64,000 nucleotides of DNA from Burkholderiales bacterium (GCA_905339295.1 CAJPFI010000006.1:1-64000), one strand, 5' to 3'. Counted from the stretch's first letter, positions 24,759-36,607 are shown. Program-made: numbers and translations. Notes: generated by a model from the sequence alone, not told the origin.

Positions 24759-27296
24759 TCACGCTTTCGTCACCTTGACCGCGCACTTCTTGAAATCGGT
24801 CTCCTTCGAGATCGGGCAGGTCGCGTCGAGCGTGAGCTTGTTGACGAGGCGCCCTTCGTCGAAGAACGGCACGAACACCGTGCCCGGCGGCATGCGGTTG
24901 CGCCCGCGCGTCTCGACGCGCGTCGTCATCTCGCCTCGACGGCTCGCGAGCTTCACCGTGTCGCCGCGCTGCAGGCCGCGCTTCTTCGCGTCCTCGGGAT
25001 TCATGAACACCCACGCCTCCGGGAAGGCGCGATGCAGCTCGGGGACGCGGCGCGTCATCGTGCCGGTGTGCCAGTGCTCGAGCACGCGGCCCGTGCACAG
25101 CCACAGGTCGTAGTCGGCGTCGGGCGACTCGGCGGCGGGCTGGTAGGGCAGCGCGAAGATCCACGCCTTGCCGTCGGGCTTGCCGTAGAAGCGCACGTCC
25201 TCGCCCTTCTTCACGTACGGGTCGTAGCCCTCGCGATAGCGCCAGAGCGTCTCCTTGCCGTCGACCACCGGCCAGCGCAGGCCGCGCACCTTGTGGTAGC
25301 TGTCGAACTCGCCCAGGTCCTTGCCCTTGCCGAGCCCGAACTGGCGGTACTCCTCGAACAGCCCCTTCTGCACGTACCAGCCGGACTCCCGCGACTCGTC
25401 GTTCGTGTAGCCCCTGCCGTTGACGCGCTCGAGCTCGGCGAGCGGGTACTTGTCGACCGTTCCGTTGGCGAACAGCACGTCGTGGAGCGTCTTGCCGCGG
25501 TACTGCGGCGCCTTCGCGAGCAGGTCCTCGGGCCACACCTCCTCGACCTTGAACCGCTTCGCGAACTCGAGGTACTGCCACAGATCGGACCTGGCCTCGC
25601 CCGGCGCCTTCACCATCTGCCGCCAGAACTGGCCACGCCGCTCGGCGTTGCCGTACGCGCCCTCCTTCTCGGTCCACATCGCCGAGGGCAGGATCAGGTC
25701 GGCGGCGAGCGCGGTGACCGTCGGGTACGCGTCGGAAACGACGACGAAGTTCTCGGGATTGCGGAAACCGGGCCAGCGCTCGCCGTTGATGTTCGGCCCG
25801 GCCTGCATGTTGTTGGTCGTGCTCGTCCAGTAGAAGTTGAGCTTCCCGTCCTTGAGCATCCGGTCCTGCAGGACCGCGTGGTAGCCGATCTGGCCGACGA
25901 TCGTTCCCTCCGGCAGCTTCCAGACCTTCTCGGCGATCTTTCGGTGCTCGGGATTCATCAGGACCATGTCCGCCGGCAGCCGGTGCGCGAACGTGCCGAC
26001 CTCGCGCGCCGTGCCGCACGCCGACGGCTGGCCGGTGAGCGAGAACGGGCTGTTCCCCGGCTCGGAGATCTTCCCGACCAGCAGGTGGCAGTTGTAGATC
26101 TGGTTGTTGACCCAGGTGCCGCGCGTGTGCTGGTTGAATCCCATCGTCCAGTACGACGTGACCTTGGTCTTCGGGTCGGCGTACGCCTTCGCCAGCGCCT
26201 CGAGCCTGTCCTTCGGCACGCCGGAGAGCGCGCTCACCTTGTCGAGCGTGTACTCGGCGACGAACGCCTTGAAGTCGTCGAAGCTGATCGGCGAGCTCGC
26301 GTCCGGGTTGCCCTTGGGCTTGCCGTCCGCCCCCGGGTAGCCGTTGTTGTTCGCGACCTGCTCGAGCGGGTGGTTCGGGCGCAGCCCGTAGCCGATGTCG
26401 GTGACGCCCTTGCGGAACGCGACGTGCTTCGCGACGAAGTCGCGGTTCACCGCGCCGCTCTGGATGATGTGGTTGCAGATGTAGTTCATGATCGCGAGAT
26501 CGGTCTGCGGCCTGAAGATGATCTCGACGTCGGCCAGCTCGGTCGAGCGGTGGCCGTAGGTGGACAGCACGAAGATCTTGACGTGGTTCGCGGTGAGCCG
26601 CCGGTCGGTGATCCGGGACCACAGGACCGGGTGCATCTCGGCCATGTTCGAGCCCCACAGCACGAACGCGTCGGCGTGCTCGGCGTCGTCGTAGCATCCC
26701 ATCGGCTCGTCGGCGCCGAACGTGCGCATGAAGCCGGCGACCGCCGAGGCCATGCAGTGACGCGCGTTCGGGTCGACGTTGTTCGAGCGGAAGCCGGCCT
26801 TGAACAGTTTGTTCGCGGCGTAGCCCTCCCAGATCGTCCACTGGCCCGACCCGAACATGCCGACCGCCGTCGGCCCCCTGGCCTTCAGCGTCGCCTTGCA
26901 CTTCTCCTCCATCACGTCGAACGCCTGCTTCCACGTGATCGGCGTGAACTCGCCCTGCTTGTCGTACCTGCCGTTCTTCATCCGGAGCATCGGCGTCGTC
27001 AGCCGGTCCTTGCCGTACTGGATCTTGGCGAGGAAGTAGCCCTTGATGCAGTTGAGCCCCTTGTTCACCGGAGCGTCCGGGTCGCCCTGCGTCGCGACGA
27101 CGCGCCCGTCGCGCACGCCGACGAGCACGCCGCAACCCGTGCCGCAGTAGCGGCACACGCCCTTGTCCCACTTGATCCCGTCGTCGCCCTGCGCCTGCGC
27201 GAGCGCATCCTGCACGCCGGGGATGACGACGCCCGCCGCCGTCGCGGTCGCGGCGATGGCGCTGTTCCGGATGAACTCGCGTCGGGTGATGGACAT
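24759..27296 (-). CDS. napA: periplasmic nitrate reductase catalytic subunit NapA
   Basis: 845 residues, close to the usual 830. The Tat signal is [19 protein letters not shown] with cleavage near ALAQAQ. The 4Fe-4S ligands are [12 protein letters not shown] and a later LNCIKGYFL. The molybdenum-cysteine region is [16 protein letters not shown]. The C-terminus has the molybdopterin guanine dinucleotide-binding pattern typical of the DMSO reductase family. It reduces nitrate to nitrite in the periplasm. The start ATG 27296 is supported by the Tat signal and lies 14 bases after napD, which would hold it back until cofactor insertion is complete. Confidence 0.95.
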   Translation of the reverse strand: MSITRREFIRNSAIAATATAAGVVIPGVQDALAQAQGDDGIKWDKGVCRYCGTGCGVLVGVRDGRVVATQGDPDAPVNKGLNCIKGYFLAKIQYGKDRLTTPMLRMKNGRYDKQGEFTPITWKQAFDVMEEKCKATLKARGPTAVGMFGSGQWTIWEGYAANKLFKAGFRSNNVDPNARHCMASAVAGFMRTFGADEPMGCYDDAEHADAFVLWGSNMAEMHPVLWSRITDRRLTANHVKIFVLSTYGHRSTELADVEIIFRPQTDLAIMNYICNHIIQSGAVNRDFVAKHVAFRKGVTDIGYGLRPNHPLEQVANNNGYPGADGKPKGNPDASSPISFDDFKAFVAEYTLDKVSALSGVPKDRLEALAKAYADPKTKVTSYWTMGFNQHTRGTWVNNQIYNCHLLVGKISEPGNSPFSLTGQPSACGTAREVGTFAHRLPADMVLMNPEHRKIAEKVWKLPEGTIVGQIGYHAVLQDRMLKDGKLNFYWTSTTNNMQAGPNINGERWPGFRNPENFVVVSDAYPTVTALAADLILPSAMWTEKEGAYGNAERRGQFWRQMVKAPGEARSDLWQYLEFAKRFKVEEVWPEDLLAKAPQYRGKTLHDVLFANGTVDKYPLAELERVNGRGYTNDESRESGWYVQKGLFEEYRQFGLGKGKDLGEFDSYHKVRGLRWPVVDGKETLWRYREGYDPYVKKGEDVRFYGKPDGKAWIFALPYQPAAESPDADYDLWLCTGRVLEHWHTGTMTRRVPELHRAFPEAWVFMNPEDAKKRGLQRGDTVKLASRRGEMTTRVETRGRNRMPPGTVFVPFFDEGRLVNKLTLDATCPISKETDFKKCAVKVTKA

Positions 27297-27310
27297 GGTC
27301 GCACTCCTGG

Positions 27311-27562
27311 TCAGCGATTCGCTTCTTCGTTCAGCGCTTCGTCGTGGTGGTAGACGAGCGCGGTGGACAGGACGCCGTCGATCATGGCGATGGCGTCGAA
27401 GGCTTCGGACGCGGCGGCGTCGTCGGACCGCTCGACGGTCACGACCATGCGGCCTTCCGGGGAGACTGCGTGGACCTCGACGCCGCCGATCTCCGAGAGC
27501 GCCTCGCGCACGGGGGCGCAACTTCCGGGACGGGCGTAGACGACGATGCCGGTGATGTTCAC
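27311..27562 (-). CDS. napD: NapD, NapA maturation chaperone
   Basis: 83 residues from GTG 27562; the longer in-frame reading to 27877 would cover the regulatory region. The sequence starts [13 protein letters not shown], like NapD proteins that begin with a short beta strand after Met. The ferredoxin-like fold continues as [16 protein letters not shown] and [19 protein letters not shown]. NapD binds the NapA Tat signal and prevents premature export. It is the first gene of the operon, downstream of a TTGAT-N4-ATCAA box. No good ribosome-binding site precedes the GTG. Confidence 0.85.
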   Translation of the reverse strand: MNITGIVVYARPGSCAPVREALSEIGGVEVHAVSPEGRMVVTVERSDDAAASEAFDAIAMIDGVLSTALVYHHDEALNEEANR

Positions 27563-27602
27563 GATGGCCGGGGCTCTGACCCCGATTACCTCATGGCAAT
27601 GA

Positions 27603-29714
<2,112 letters not shown>

Positions 29715-29846
29715 CGCGACGCGCGTCGGCGGAGGCGAGGGGCGGCCCGGGCGGCCGCCCTTCGCGCATGGCGGGGCGGCGAAACGCGCCGGAACCGGGC
29801 CGTCGCGCGCTCGCGCCCGCAGGGACCCGCGCCGGGCAGCCCCCCC

Positions 29847-29860
29847 TTGAGTTGCATCAA
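29847..29860. promoter_or_regulatory. Dnr-type box upstream of nirCF-DLGH
   Basis: TTGAGTTGCATCAA matches TTGAN-N4-ATCAA (one base off at position 5). Its centre is 60.5 bases before the nirC ATG 29914, so this second operon likely has its own NO/low-oxygen promoter in addition to read-through from nirS. Confidence 0.75.
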
Positions 29861-29913
29861 TGCCGGGGTGACCGCCGGACCCGATCATGGAAGGGCTTGA
29901 GGAGAGCCCTGCC

Positions 29914-30300
29914 ATGAACGCCGCCCGACCCCTGCTGCTCGCCGCCGCGTTGGCCGCGATGGCCGCGGTCGCGCCGGCGCTGGGCGAGGCCGGGCCGGGA
30001 GCGTCGGCGGAAGCGGTCGCGTCCGTCGCCGATCCCGATCCCGCGAGGCAGCGCGAGCTGCTCGTGCTGCTCAGGCAGGACTGCGGTTCCTGCCACGGCA
30101 TGCGCCTGACCGGCGGTCTCGGTCCGGCGCTCACGCCGGAGGCATTGAGAACGAAACCGGCGGAAAGCCTGGCCGCGACGATCGTGCACGGCCGAACCGG
30201 AACCGCAATGCCGCCGTGGCGGCGATTCATTTCCGAGGCCGAGGCTGACTGGCTGGTTGCCCGGATGTTCGACGGGGCAACCGATGTCGATACTCGCTAG
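29914..30300 (+). CDS. nirC: cytochrome c of the nir cluster (NirC / c55X type)
   Basis: 128 residues from ATG 29914, after GAGGAGAG; the upstream ATG 29887 has no such site. Signal: MNAARPLLLAAALAAMAAVAPALG. One heme motif CGSCHG and an axial Met in TGTAMPPW. In other denitrifiers NirC donates electrons to NirS or helps its maturation, and it is usually the gene after nirS, as here. The last 17 bases overlap nirF. Confidence 0.85.
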   Translation: MNAARPLLLAAALAAMAAVAPALGEAGPGASAEAVASVADPDPARQRELLVLLRQDCGSCHGMRLTGGLGPALTPEALRTKPAESLAATIVHGRTGTAMPPWRRFISEAEADWLVARMFDGATDVDTR

Positions 30301-31492
30301 CGCTTCCGCGCGCGGCATGGCCCGCGCGTTCGTCGGAGGCCTGTTCGCCTGCGCGCTCGCCGCGCCGGACGCGGTGGCGCAACTGCGCGGCACCGGCGAC
30401 CTGGGCGTGGTCATCGAGCGCGCCAAGGGTCGCGTGCAGGTCGTCGACACGACGGCGCGCACGGTGCTCGGCACTGTCGACGGCCTGGGCGACCTCTCGC
30501 ACGCCTCGGTCGTCTATTCGCGCGACGGCCGCTACGCGTACGTGTTCGGTCGCGACGGCGGTCTCACCAAGGTCGATCTGCTCGAGCGGAAGATCGCCCG
30601 TCGCGTGATGCAGGCGGGCAACTCGATCGGCGGCGCGGTGAGCCAGGACGGGCGCGTCGTCGCCGCGCAGAACTACGTGCCCGGCGGCATCAAGCTCTTC
30701 GACGCGGTGACGCTCGAGCTGCTCGCCGACATCCCGTCGGCCCCCGGTCCCGACGGCCAGCGCTCCAAGGTCGTCGGGCTGGCCGACGCGCCGGGACAGC
30801 GCTTCGTCGCGAGCCTGTTCGACGCGGGCGAGATCTGGGTGATCGACGCGCGCGACCCGCGTGCGCCGAAGGTCGAGCGTTTCCGCGATGCCGGCCGGCA
30901 ACCCTACGACGGGCTCGTGACGCCGGACGGCCGCTGGTACCTCGCGGGGCTGTTCGGCGAGGACGGGCTGTCGCTCCTCGACCTGTGGCATCCCGAGCGC
31001 GGCGTCAGGCGCATCCTGCCCGGCTACGGCAAGGGCGAGGAGAAGCTTCCCGTCTACAAGATGCCGCACCTGCGCGGTTGGGCGATCGCCGGCGGCTACG
31101 CATGGCTGCCCGCGATCGGCCGCCACGAGGTGCTCGTCGTCGACACGCGCGACTGGCGCGAGGTCGCGCGCGTGCCGGTCGCCGGCCAGCCGGTGTTCGT
31201 GATCGCGCGTCCCGACGGGCGGCAGGTGTGGGTGAACTTCGCGTTCCCCGACAACGGCCGCGTGCAGGTCGTCGACACCGAGACGCGCGCCGTCGCGGCG
31301 ACGCTCGAGCCCGGGCGCGCCGTGCTGCACATGGAGTTCACGCCGCGCGGCGAGGAAGTGTGGATTTCCGCGCGCGACGACCACCGCGTCGTCGTCGTCG
31401 ACACCGCGACGCTCAAGACCGTCGCCACGCTCGCCTCCGACAGCCCGTCGGGCATCTTCTTCACGTCGCGCGCCGCGCGGATGGGGTTCTGA
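30284..31492 (+). CDS. nirF: NirF, heme d1 biosynthesis
   Basis: 402 residues from ATG 30284, overlapping nirC by 17 bases (translational coupling). A hydrophobic leader MARAFVGGLFACALAAPDAVA has a possible lipobox (LFAC), consistent with NirF being a periplasmic, sometimes lipid-anchored protein. The rest is a d1-type beta propeller without a c-heme: GVVIERAKGRVQVVDT, YSRDGRYAYVFGRDGG, GYGKGEEKLPVYKMPHLRG and HMEFTPRGEEVWISARD. NirF takes part in a late step of heme d1 formation, possibly binding the precursor. Confidence 0.92.
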   Translation: MSILASASARGMARAFVGGLFACALAAPDAVAQLRGTGDLGVVIERAKGRVQVVDTTARTVLGTVDGLGDLSHASVVYSRDGRYAYVFGRDGGLTKVDLLERKIARRVMQAGNSIGGAVSQDGRVVAAQNYVPGGIKLFDAVTLELLADIPSAPGPDGQRSKVVGLADAPGQRFVASLFDAGEIWVIDARDPRAPKVERFRDAGRQPYDGLVTPDGRWYLAGLFGEDGLSLLDLWHPERGVRRILPGYGKGEEKLPVYKMPHLRGWAIAGGYAWLPAIGRHEVLVVDTRDWREVARVPVAGQPVFVIARPDGRQVWVNFAFPDNGRVQVVDTETRAVAATLEPGRAVLHMEFTPRGEEVWISARDDHRVVVVDTATLKTVATLASDSPSGIFFTSRAARMGF

Positions 31493-31494
31493 CC

Positions 31495-32550
31495 ATGGAC
31501 GCACGCGCCTCGATCGCGCCGCTCGACGACCTCGAGCGCCGGCTCGTCGACGGCTTCCAGCGCGGCTTTCCGCTGGTCGCGCGGCCGTACGCGCAGATCG
31601 CGGCGCAGCTCGGCGCGACCGAGCGCGACGTGATCGACGCCGTCGCGCGCCGGCTGGCCGATGGCGTCGTGAGCCGCGTCGGCGCGGTGTTCCGCCCGGG
31701 CGTCATCGGCGCGTCGACGCTCGCGGCGATCGCGGTGCCGCGCGAGCGGCTCGCCGAGGTCGCGCGGATCGTCTCGGCGCACGACGAGGTCAACCACAAC
31801 TACGAGCGCGAGCACGCGTTCAACCTGTGGTTCGTCGCGACCGCGCCGGACGCGGCGCATCTCGACGCCGCGCTCGCCTCCATCGGCCGCGAGGCCGGAC
31901 TTCCGGTGATCCGCCTGCCGCTCGTGCGCGACTACTGGATCGACCTGGGCTTCGACGTGCACGCGACCGGGGCGCACGTGGCGCCCGCGCGCCGCGTGCC
32001 GCCGCCCGCCGTGCCGCTCGCACTGTCCGACCGTGACCGGCGCATCGTCGCCGCGCTCGAGGACGGGCTGCCCGCCGTGCCGCGGCCCTGGGCGGAGGCC
32101 GCGCGCTGCGCCGGCGTCGCCGAGGCCTACCTGACGGTGAGGATCGCCGACTGGCTCAACCGGGGCGTGGTCTCGCGACTCGGGCTGATCGTGAGGCACC
32201 GCCCGCTCGGCTACGCCGCGAACGCGATGTGCGTGTGGGACGTGCCCGACAAGCGCGCCGACGCGCTCGGCGCCGCGCTCGCGCGCGAGGACGATGTGAC
32301 GCTCGCCTACCGCCGCCGCCGCGACGACGGCTGGCGCTACAACCTGTACGCGATGATCCACGGGCGCGACCGCGACGCGGTCACCGCGCGACGCGACGCG
32401 ATCGCCGCGGCGCTGGGGCTCGACGCCTGGGCGCACGACGTCCTGTTCTCGCGCCGCGCGTTCAAGCAGCGCGGCGCGCGCTACGCCGCGCGGCGCGCCC
32501 CCGCGTCCGGGGCGAGCGTCGCGCAGACCGTGGGGGCGATCCCCGCATGA
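31495..32550 (+). CDS. nirDL: NirD-NirL fusion, siroheme decarboxylase subunit
   Basis: 351 residues made of two consecutive AsnC/Lrp-like modules of about 170 residues. Module 1 runs PLDDLERRLVDGFQRGFPLV to YEREHAFNLWFVATAP; module 2 runs LSDRDRRIVAALEDGLPAV to WRYNLYAMIHGRDRD. Each has a winged-helix N-terminus and a RAM-like beta-alpha C-terminus. Separate nirD and nirL occur in Pseudomonas; fused forms are known in other denitrifiers. The complex converts siroheme to 12,18-didecarboxysiroheme in the cytoplasm. The start ATG 31495 follows nirF by two bases, and the end overlaps nirG (ATGA). Confidence 0.9.
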   Translation: MDARASIAPLDDLERRLVDGFQRGFPLVARPYAQIAAQLGATERDVIDAVARRLADGVVSRVGAVFRPGVIGASTLAAIAVPRERLAEVARIVSAHDEVNHNYEREHAFNLWFVATAPDAAHLDAALASIGREAGLPVIRLPLVRDYWIDLGFDVHATGAHVAPARRVPPPAVPLALSDRDRRIVAALEDGLPAVPRPWAEAARCAGVAEAYLTVRIADWLNRGVVSRLGLIVRHRPLGYAANAMCVWDVPDKRADALGAALAREDDVTLAYRRRRDDGWRYNLYAMIHGRDRDAVTARRDAIAAALGLDAWAHDVLFSRRAFKQRGARYAARRAPASGASVAQTVGAIPA

Positions 32551-33047
32551 GCCGCGCCGGACCGGAGGCCGCGGGGGCGCGGACGCATGCGCCGGCCGGC
32601 ATCGCCGACCCGGTCGACCGCGCGATCGTGAACGCGCTGCAGGGCGAGTTCCCGCTGTGCGAGCGTCCGTTCGCCGCCGCCGCGGAGCGATTCGGCATCG
32701 GCGAGGACGAGCTGATCGCCCGTGTCGACCGGATGATCTCGGACGGGACGCTCACGCGCTTCGGCCCGCTGTTCGACGCGCAGAAGCTGGGCGGCGCATT
32801 CACGCTGGCGGCGATGGCGGTGCCCGCCGCGGACTTCGAGCGCGTCGCGGGCGTCGTCAGCGCGTTCCCCGAGGTCGCGCACAACTACGCGCGCGATCAC
32901 GCGCTCAACATGTGGTTCGTGCTGGCGACGCCGACGCCCGAGGGCATCGACGACGCCGTCGCGCGCATCGAAGCCGCGACCGGCCTGCCGGTGCATGCGT
33001 TCCCGAAGGAGCGCGAGTACTTCGTCGAGTTGAGGCTCGTCGCGTGA
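32547..33047 (+). CDS. nirG: NirG, siroheme decarboxylase subunit
   Basis: 166 residues: one AsnC-like module. It has VDRAIVNALQGEFPLCERPF (helix-turn-helix side), RMISDGTLTRFGPLFDAQKLGG, FPEVAHNYARDHALNMWFVLATP and FPKEREYFVELRLVA. The YARDHALNMWF segment is the same active-site-like stretch as in the first module of NirDL. It works with NirDL and NirH. Start ATG 32547 overlaps the stop of nirDL; the end overlaps nirH (GTGA). Confidence 0.88.
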   Translation: MSRAGPEAAGARTHAPAGIADPVDRAIVNALQGEFPLCERPFAAAAERFGIGEDELIARVDRMISDGTLTRFGPLFDAQKLGGAFTLAAMAVPAADFERVAGVVSAFPEVAHNYARDHALNMWFVLATPTPEGIDDAVARIEAATGLPVHAFPKEREYFVELRLVA

Positions 33048-33532
33048 ACGGACCGGTCGACCTCGCGGTACTCGACCGGGCGATCGTGCGGGCGACGCAG
33101 GGCGGCCTGCCGCGCGTACCGCGCCCCTACCACACGGTCGCCGAGGCGATCGGCGTCGCGCCGGAGCTCGTGATCGAGCGCCTTCGGGCGATGCTCGCGT
33201 CCGGCGCGATCCGCCGCATCGGCGTCGTGCCGAATCACTATCGGCTCGGCTGGACCGCCAACGGCATGAGCGTGTGGGACGTCGACGACGCGCGCGTCGA
33301 CGAGCTGGGCATGCGCGTCGGCGCGCTCCCGGGGGTGAGCCACTGCTACCGCCGGCCGCGCCGCCTTCCGGCCTGGCGCTACAACGTGTTCGCGATGGTG
33401 CACGGGCGCGACCGCGCCGAGGTCGAGGTGCAGGTCGGCGAGATCGCCGCGCTGCTGGGCGACGCCGCGCGCGCGCACGAGGTCCTCTACAGCACGAAGG
33501 TGCTGAAGAAGACGGGATTGCGGTTCGAGTGA
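33044..33532 (+). CDS. nirH: NirH, siroheme decarboxylase subunit
   Basis: 162 residues from GTG 33044, overlapping the nirG stop. One AsnC-like module: LAVLDRAIVRATQGGLPRVP, GAIRRIGVVPNHYRLGWTANG, VSHCYRRPRRLPAWRYNVFAM, and the C-terminal YSTKVLKKTGLRFE. This half resembles module 2 of NirDL (WRYNLYAM). Together NirDL, NirG and NirH supply both types of module needed for siroheme decarboxylation. The only upstream in-frame alternative, at 32657, would bury it in nirG. Confidence 0.88.
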   Translation: MNGPVDLAVLDRAIVRATQGGLPRVPRPYHTVAEAIGVAPELVIERLRAMLASGAIRRIGVVPNHYRLGWTANGMSVWDVDDARVDELGMRVGALPGVSHCYRRPRRLPAWRYNVFAMVHGRDRAEVEVQVGEIAALLGDAARAHEVLYSTKVLKKTGLRFE

Positions 33533-33540
33533 CCGGAGGG

Positions 33541-33554
33541 TCGACCGGGATCAA
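33541..33554. promoter_or_regulatory. weak Dnr-like box upstream of nirJN
   Basis: TCGACCGGGATCAA has a perfect right half-site (ATCAA) and one mismatch in the left (TCGAC for TTGAC). Its centre is 92.5 bases before the nirJ start, nearly the same spacing as the nirS box (94.5). I consider a weaker third promoter likely. Confidence 0.45.
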
Positions 33555-33639
33555 GGCGCGGCGAGCGGATTGCGGCGATACTGTGCCGAGGGACGGCCCG
33601 GATCGCCGGGCGGGCGACGGATAGATACGGAGCGAGGCG

Positions 33640-34884
33640 ATGTTCCGCGTGACGCAGTACCTGGAGGAAGTGCGGCATCCGACGCCGGTGGGCCCGAGGC
33701 GCAACCCGCCGGGGCCGGTGGTGATCTGGAACCTGATCCGGCGCTGCAACCTCGCCTGCCAGCACTGCTACTCGATCTCGGCCGACGTCGACTTCCCGGG
33801 CGAGCTCTCGACGCCGGAGATCTGCCGGACGATGGACGACCTGAAGTCGTTCGGCGTGCCGGTGCTGATCCTCTCCGGCGGCGAGCCGCTGCTGCATCCG
33901 GACATCTACGCGATCTCGCGGCGCGCGAAGTCGATGGGCTTCTACGTCGGGCTGTCGACCAACGGCACGCTGATCGACGAGGCGATGCTGCCGGGGGTCG
34001 CGGAGATCGGTTACGACTACGTCGGCATCAGCCTCGACGGCATCGAGGCGACGCACGACCGCTTCCGCCGCAAGCAGGGCGCGTACGCGGCTTCGCTCGC
34101 CGCGGTGCGCCTCTGCCGCGACGCGGGGCTCAAGGTCGGCATCCGATTCACGCTCACGCAGGACAACGCGCACGACCTGCCCGCGCTCCTCGAGCTGATG
34201 GAGACCGAGGACATCGACAAGTTCTACCTGTCGCACCTGAACTACGGCGGGCGCGGCAACGTCAACCGCAAGACCGACGCGATGTTCCGGACGACGCGCG
34301 ACGCGATGGATCTCGTGCTCGACGCGGCGTGGCGCTCGATCGAGTCCGGCAGGAAGCGCGAGTTCGTCACCGGCAACAACGACGCCGACGGCGTCTGGCT
34401 GCTGCACTGGGTGCGCGCGCGCTTCCCCGGGAGCGAGGCGCACCTGCGCGCGAAGCTGGCGCAGTGGGGCGGCAACAGCTCCGGTGTCAACATCGCCAAC
34501 ATCGACAACCTGGGCAACGTGCACCCGGACACGTTCTGGTGGGACTACACGCTCGGCAACGTGAAGGCGCGGCCGTTCTCCGTGATCTGGCGAGACACGT
34601 CCGATCCGCTGATGGCGGGACTGAAGGCGAGCCCGCGCGCGGTCAAGGGACGCTGCTCGCGCTGCGGGTACTTCGACGTCTGCGGCGGCAACACGCGCGT
34701 GCGCGCGTGGCAGATCGCCAGGGACGCGTGGGCCGAGGATCCGGGCTGCTACCTCGACGACGACGAGCTCGGCATCGAGGGCGGCGGCGAGCGGCTCGTC
34801 GCGAAGCCGTACGTGCGCGTGCGGCGCGCCGAGGCGGCTGCGGCGGTCGTCCCGCCGGTGACGCCGGACGAGGTGCGGACGTGA
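33640..34884 (+). CDS. nirJ: NirJ, radical SAM enzyme of heme d1 synthesis
   Basis: 414 residues. The radical SAM CxxxCxxC motif is CNLACQHCYS near residue 38, with SGGEPLL later for SAM binding. The C-terminal auxiliary cluster region has CSRCGYFDVCGGN (SPASM-like) and a final Cys in DPGCYLDDDEL. NirJ removes propionate side chains from didecarboxysiroheme. ATG 33640 is preceded by GGAGCGAGG. The 107-base gap from nirH contains a weak Dnr-like box. The stop overlaps nirN (GTGA). Confidence 0.94.
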   Translation: MFRVTQYLEEVRHPTPVGPRRNPPGPVVIWNLIRRCNLACQHCYSISADVDFPGELSTPEICRTMDDLKSFGVPVLILSGGEPLLHPDIYAISRRAKSMGFYVGLSTNGTLIDEAMLPGVAEIGYDYVGISLDGIEATHDRFRRKQGAYAASLAAVRLCRDAGLKVGIRFTLTQDNAHDLPALLELMETEDIDKFYLSHLNYGGRGNVNRKTDAMFRTTRDAMDLVLDAAWRSIESGRKREFVTGNNDADGVWLLHWVRARFPGSEAHLRAKLAQWGGNSSGVNIANIDNLGNVHPDTFWWDYTLGNVKARPFSVIWRDTSDPLMAGLKASPRAVKGRCSRCGYFDVCGGNTRVRAWQIARDAWAEDPGCYLDDDELGIEGGGERLVAKPYVRVRRAEAAAAVVPPVTPDEVRT

Positions 34885-36596
34885 GACCCGTGCGCGCGGC
34901 GGCAAGGCCGGTGTCGGACCCGGCATCGGACCCGGTGTCTGACACCGGGTCCGACAACGCGACGTGCGGCACGGGGGCGAGCGGGCTGGCGCGCTGGCGT
35001 TGCGCGATCGGCTGGGCGGTCTACCTCGCGATCGCCGCGCTGGTGGTGGTGTTCGCGGGCGCGGCGGTATCGCAGGTTCCCCCGGCCCACGCGCCGTCAC
35101 CTGCTGCCGCCGTCGACGCGGCCGGGCTCTACGCGACGCACTGCGCCTCGTGCCACGGCGCCGACCGCTTCGGGCTGATGGGGCCGGCGCTCCTGCCCGA
35201 GAGCCTCGAGCGCCTGCGCAAGCCCGCTGCCGCCGAGACGATCGCGAAGGGCCGCGCGGCGACGCAGATGCAGGCGTTCTCGCCCGCGCTCTCGAAGGCC
35301 GAGATCGACGCGCTCGTCGCCTACGTCTACGCGCCTCCCGCGACGAAGCCCGTGTGGGGCGAGGCGGAGATCCGGGCGTCGCGCGTCGTGCATCGCACGG
35401 GCGAGACGCTGCCGGACAAGCCGTCGTTCTCCGCCGATCCGCTCAACCTGTTCGTCCTCGTCGAGGCCGGCGACCAGCATGCGTCGATCCTCGACGGCGA
35501 CCGCTTCGAGCGCCTCGCGCGCTTCCCGACGCGCTACGCGCTGCACGGCGGGCCGAAGTTCACGCCCGACGGGCGCTTCGTGTACTTCGCGTCGCGCGAC
35601 GGCTGGATCAGCAAGTACGACCTCTGGAACCTCGCGATGGTCGCGGAGGTCCGCGCGGGGCTCAACACGCGCAACGCGGCGGTGTCCGGCGACGGGAAGT
35701 ACGTGATGGTCGGCAACTACCTGCCGCACTCGATCGTCGTGCTCGACGCGGACCTGAACTTCGTCAAGCTGCTTCCGGTCGTCGATCGCGAGGGGAAGAA
35801 GACCTCGCGCGTGTCGGCGGTCTACGACGCGTCGCCGCGCAAGAGCTTCGTCGCGGCGCTCAAGGACATCCCCGAGGTGTGGGAGATCAGCTACGACCCG
35901 AAGGCGCCCGAGATCCCGATCGGCGTGATCCACGACTTCCGGTACCGCGAGGGCGCGTTCGTGCCGGGCTTCCTGAACGTGCGCCGCTCGGTGCTGCAGG
36001 ACACGCTCGACGACTTCTTCTTCACGCAGGACTACAGCGAGGTGATGGGCGCCTCGCGCGAGGCGGGCAAGGGGCAGGTCGTGCACCTGGACGTGCGCCG
36101 CAAGATCGCCGACCTCGACCTGCCCGGCATGCCGCACCTGGGCTCGGGCATCACGTTCGACCACGATGGCCGGCGCGTGATGGCGACGCCGAACCTCAAG
36201 GAAGGCGTCGTGTCGGTGATCGACGTGAAGACCTGGAAGCCGGTGAAGCAGATCCGCACGAACGGCCCGGGCTTCTTCATGCGCAGCCACGACGCGACGC
36301 CGTACGCGTGGGTCGACGCAATGATGAGCCCGCGCAGGGACACGCTGCAGGTCATCGACAAGAGGTCGCTCGAGATCGTCGGCGAGGTCACGCCCTCGCC
36401 GGGCAGGACCGCCGCGCACATCGAGTTCGACCGCTACGGCAGGCACGCGCTCGCGAGCGTGTGGGAGAACGACGGCGCGGTCGTCGTCTACGACGCCGCC
36501 ACGCTCAAGGAAGTGAAGCGCATCCCGGCGTCGAAGCCGGTGGGCAAGTACAACGTCTGGAACAAGATCATCCGCGAGGCGGGGACCAGTCACTGA
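34881..36596 (+). CDS. nirN: NirN, cytochrome c / d1-type dihydro-heme d1 dehydrogenase
   Basis: 571 residues from GTG 34881, which overlaps the nirJ stop. The first 32 residues are encoded in part by a palindromic repeat (VSDPASDPVSDTGSDN), before a hydrophobic signal (AVYLAIAALVVVFAGAAVS). Then comes a c-heme domain (CASCHGADRFGLMGP) and a d1-type propeller (FTPDGRFVYFASRDG, GMPHLGSGITFDHDG, HIEFDRYGRHALASVWEND, ending KPVGKYNVWNK). NirN makes the last double bond in heme d1 and helps load NirS. The repeat-encoded N-terminus is odd; a start at GTG 34890 is also possible. Confidence 0.9.
   Translation: MRPVRAAARPVSDPASDPVSDTGSDNATCGTGASGLARWRCAIGWAVYLAIAALVVVFAGAAVSQVPPAHAPSPAAAVDAAGLYATHCASCHGADRFGLMGPALLPESLERLRKPAAAETIAKGRAATQMQAFSPALSKAEIDALVAYVYAPPATKPVWGEAEIRASRVVHRTGETLPDKPSFSADPLNLFVLVEAGDQHASILDGDRFERLARFPTRYALHGGPKFTPDGRFVYFASRDGWISKYDLWNLAMVAEVRAGLNTRNAAVSGDGKYVMVGNYLPHSIVVLDADLNFVKLLPVVDREGKKTSRVSAVYDASPRKSFVAALKDIPEVWEISYDPKAPEIPIGVIHDFRYREGAFVPGFLNVRRSVLQDTLDDFFFTQDYSEVMGASREAGKGQVVHLDVRRKIADLDLPGMPHLGSGITFDHDGRRVMATPNLKEGVVSVIDVKTWKPVKQIRTNGPGFFMRSHDATPYAWVDAMMSPRRDTLQVIDKRSLEIVGEVTPSPGRTAAHIEFDRYGRHALASVWENDGAVVVYDAATLKEVKRIPASKPVGKYNVWNKIIREAGTSH
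34926..34954. repeat. perfect 14-bp inverted repeat inside nirN
   Basis: Two 14-base arms (34926-34939 and 34941-34954) are perfect reverse complements separated by one base. The centre reads GGTGTCTGACACC. Two shorter partial copies of the left arm (GTGTCGGACCC, GCATCGGACCC) lie just upstream from 34912. Such GGTGTCTGACACC palindromes behave as REP-like elements; here it lies in coding sequence before the signal peptide of NirN. Confidence 0.85.
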
Positions 36597-36607
36597 TACC
36601 GCGCAAA

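Noticed and set aside
27563-27590. REP-like remnant upstream of napD
   Set aside because: GCTCTGACCCC is shared with the REP-like elements at 49 and 53 kb, but only 11 bases match and no inverted partner is present, so I do not list it as a feature.
30284-31492. Second nirS or nirN copy
   Set aside because: The protein is a d1-type propeller without a c-heme motif, of NirF length and in the usual NirF position.
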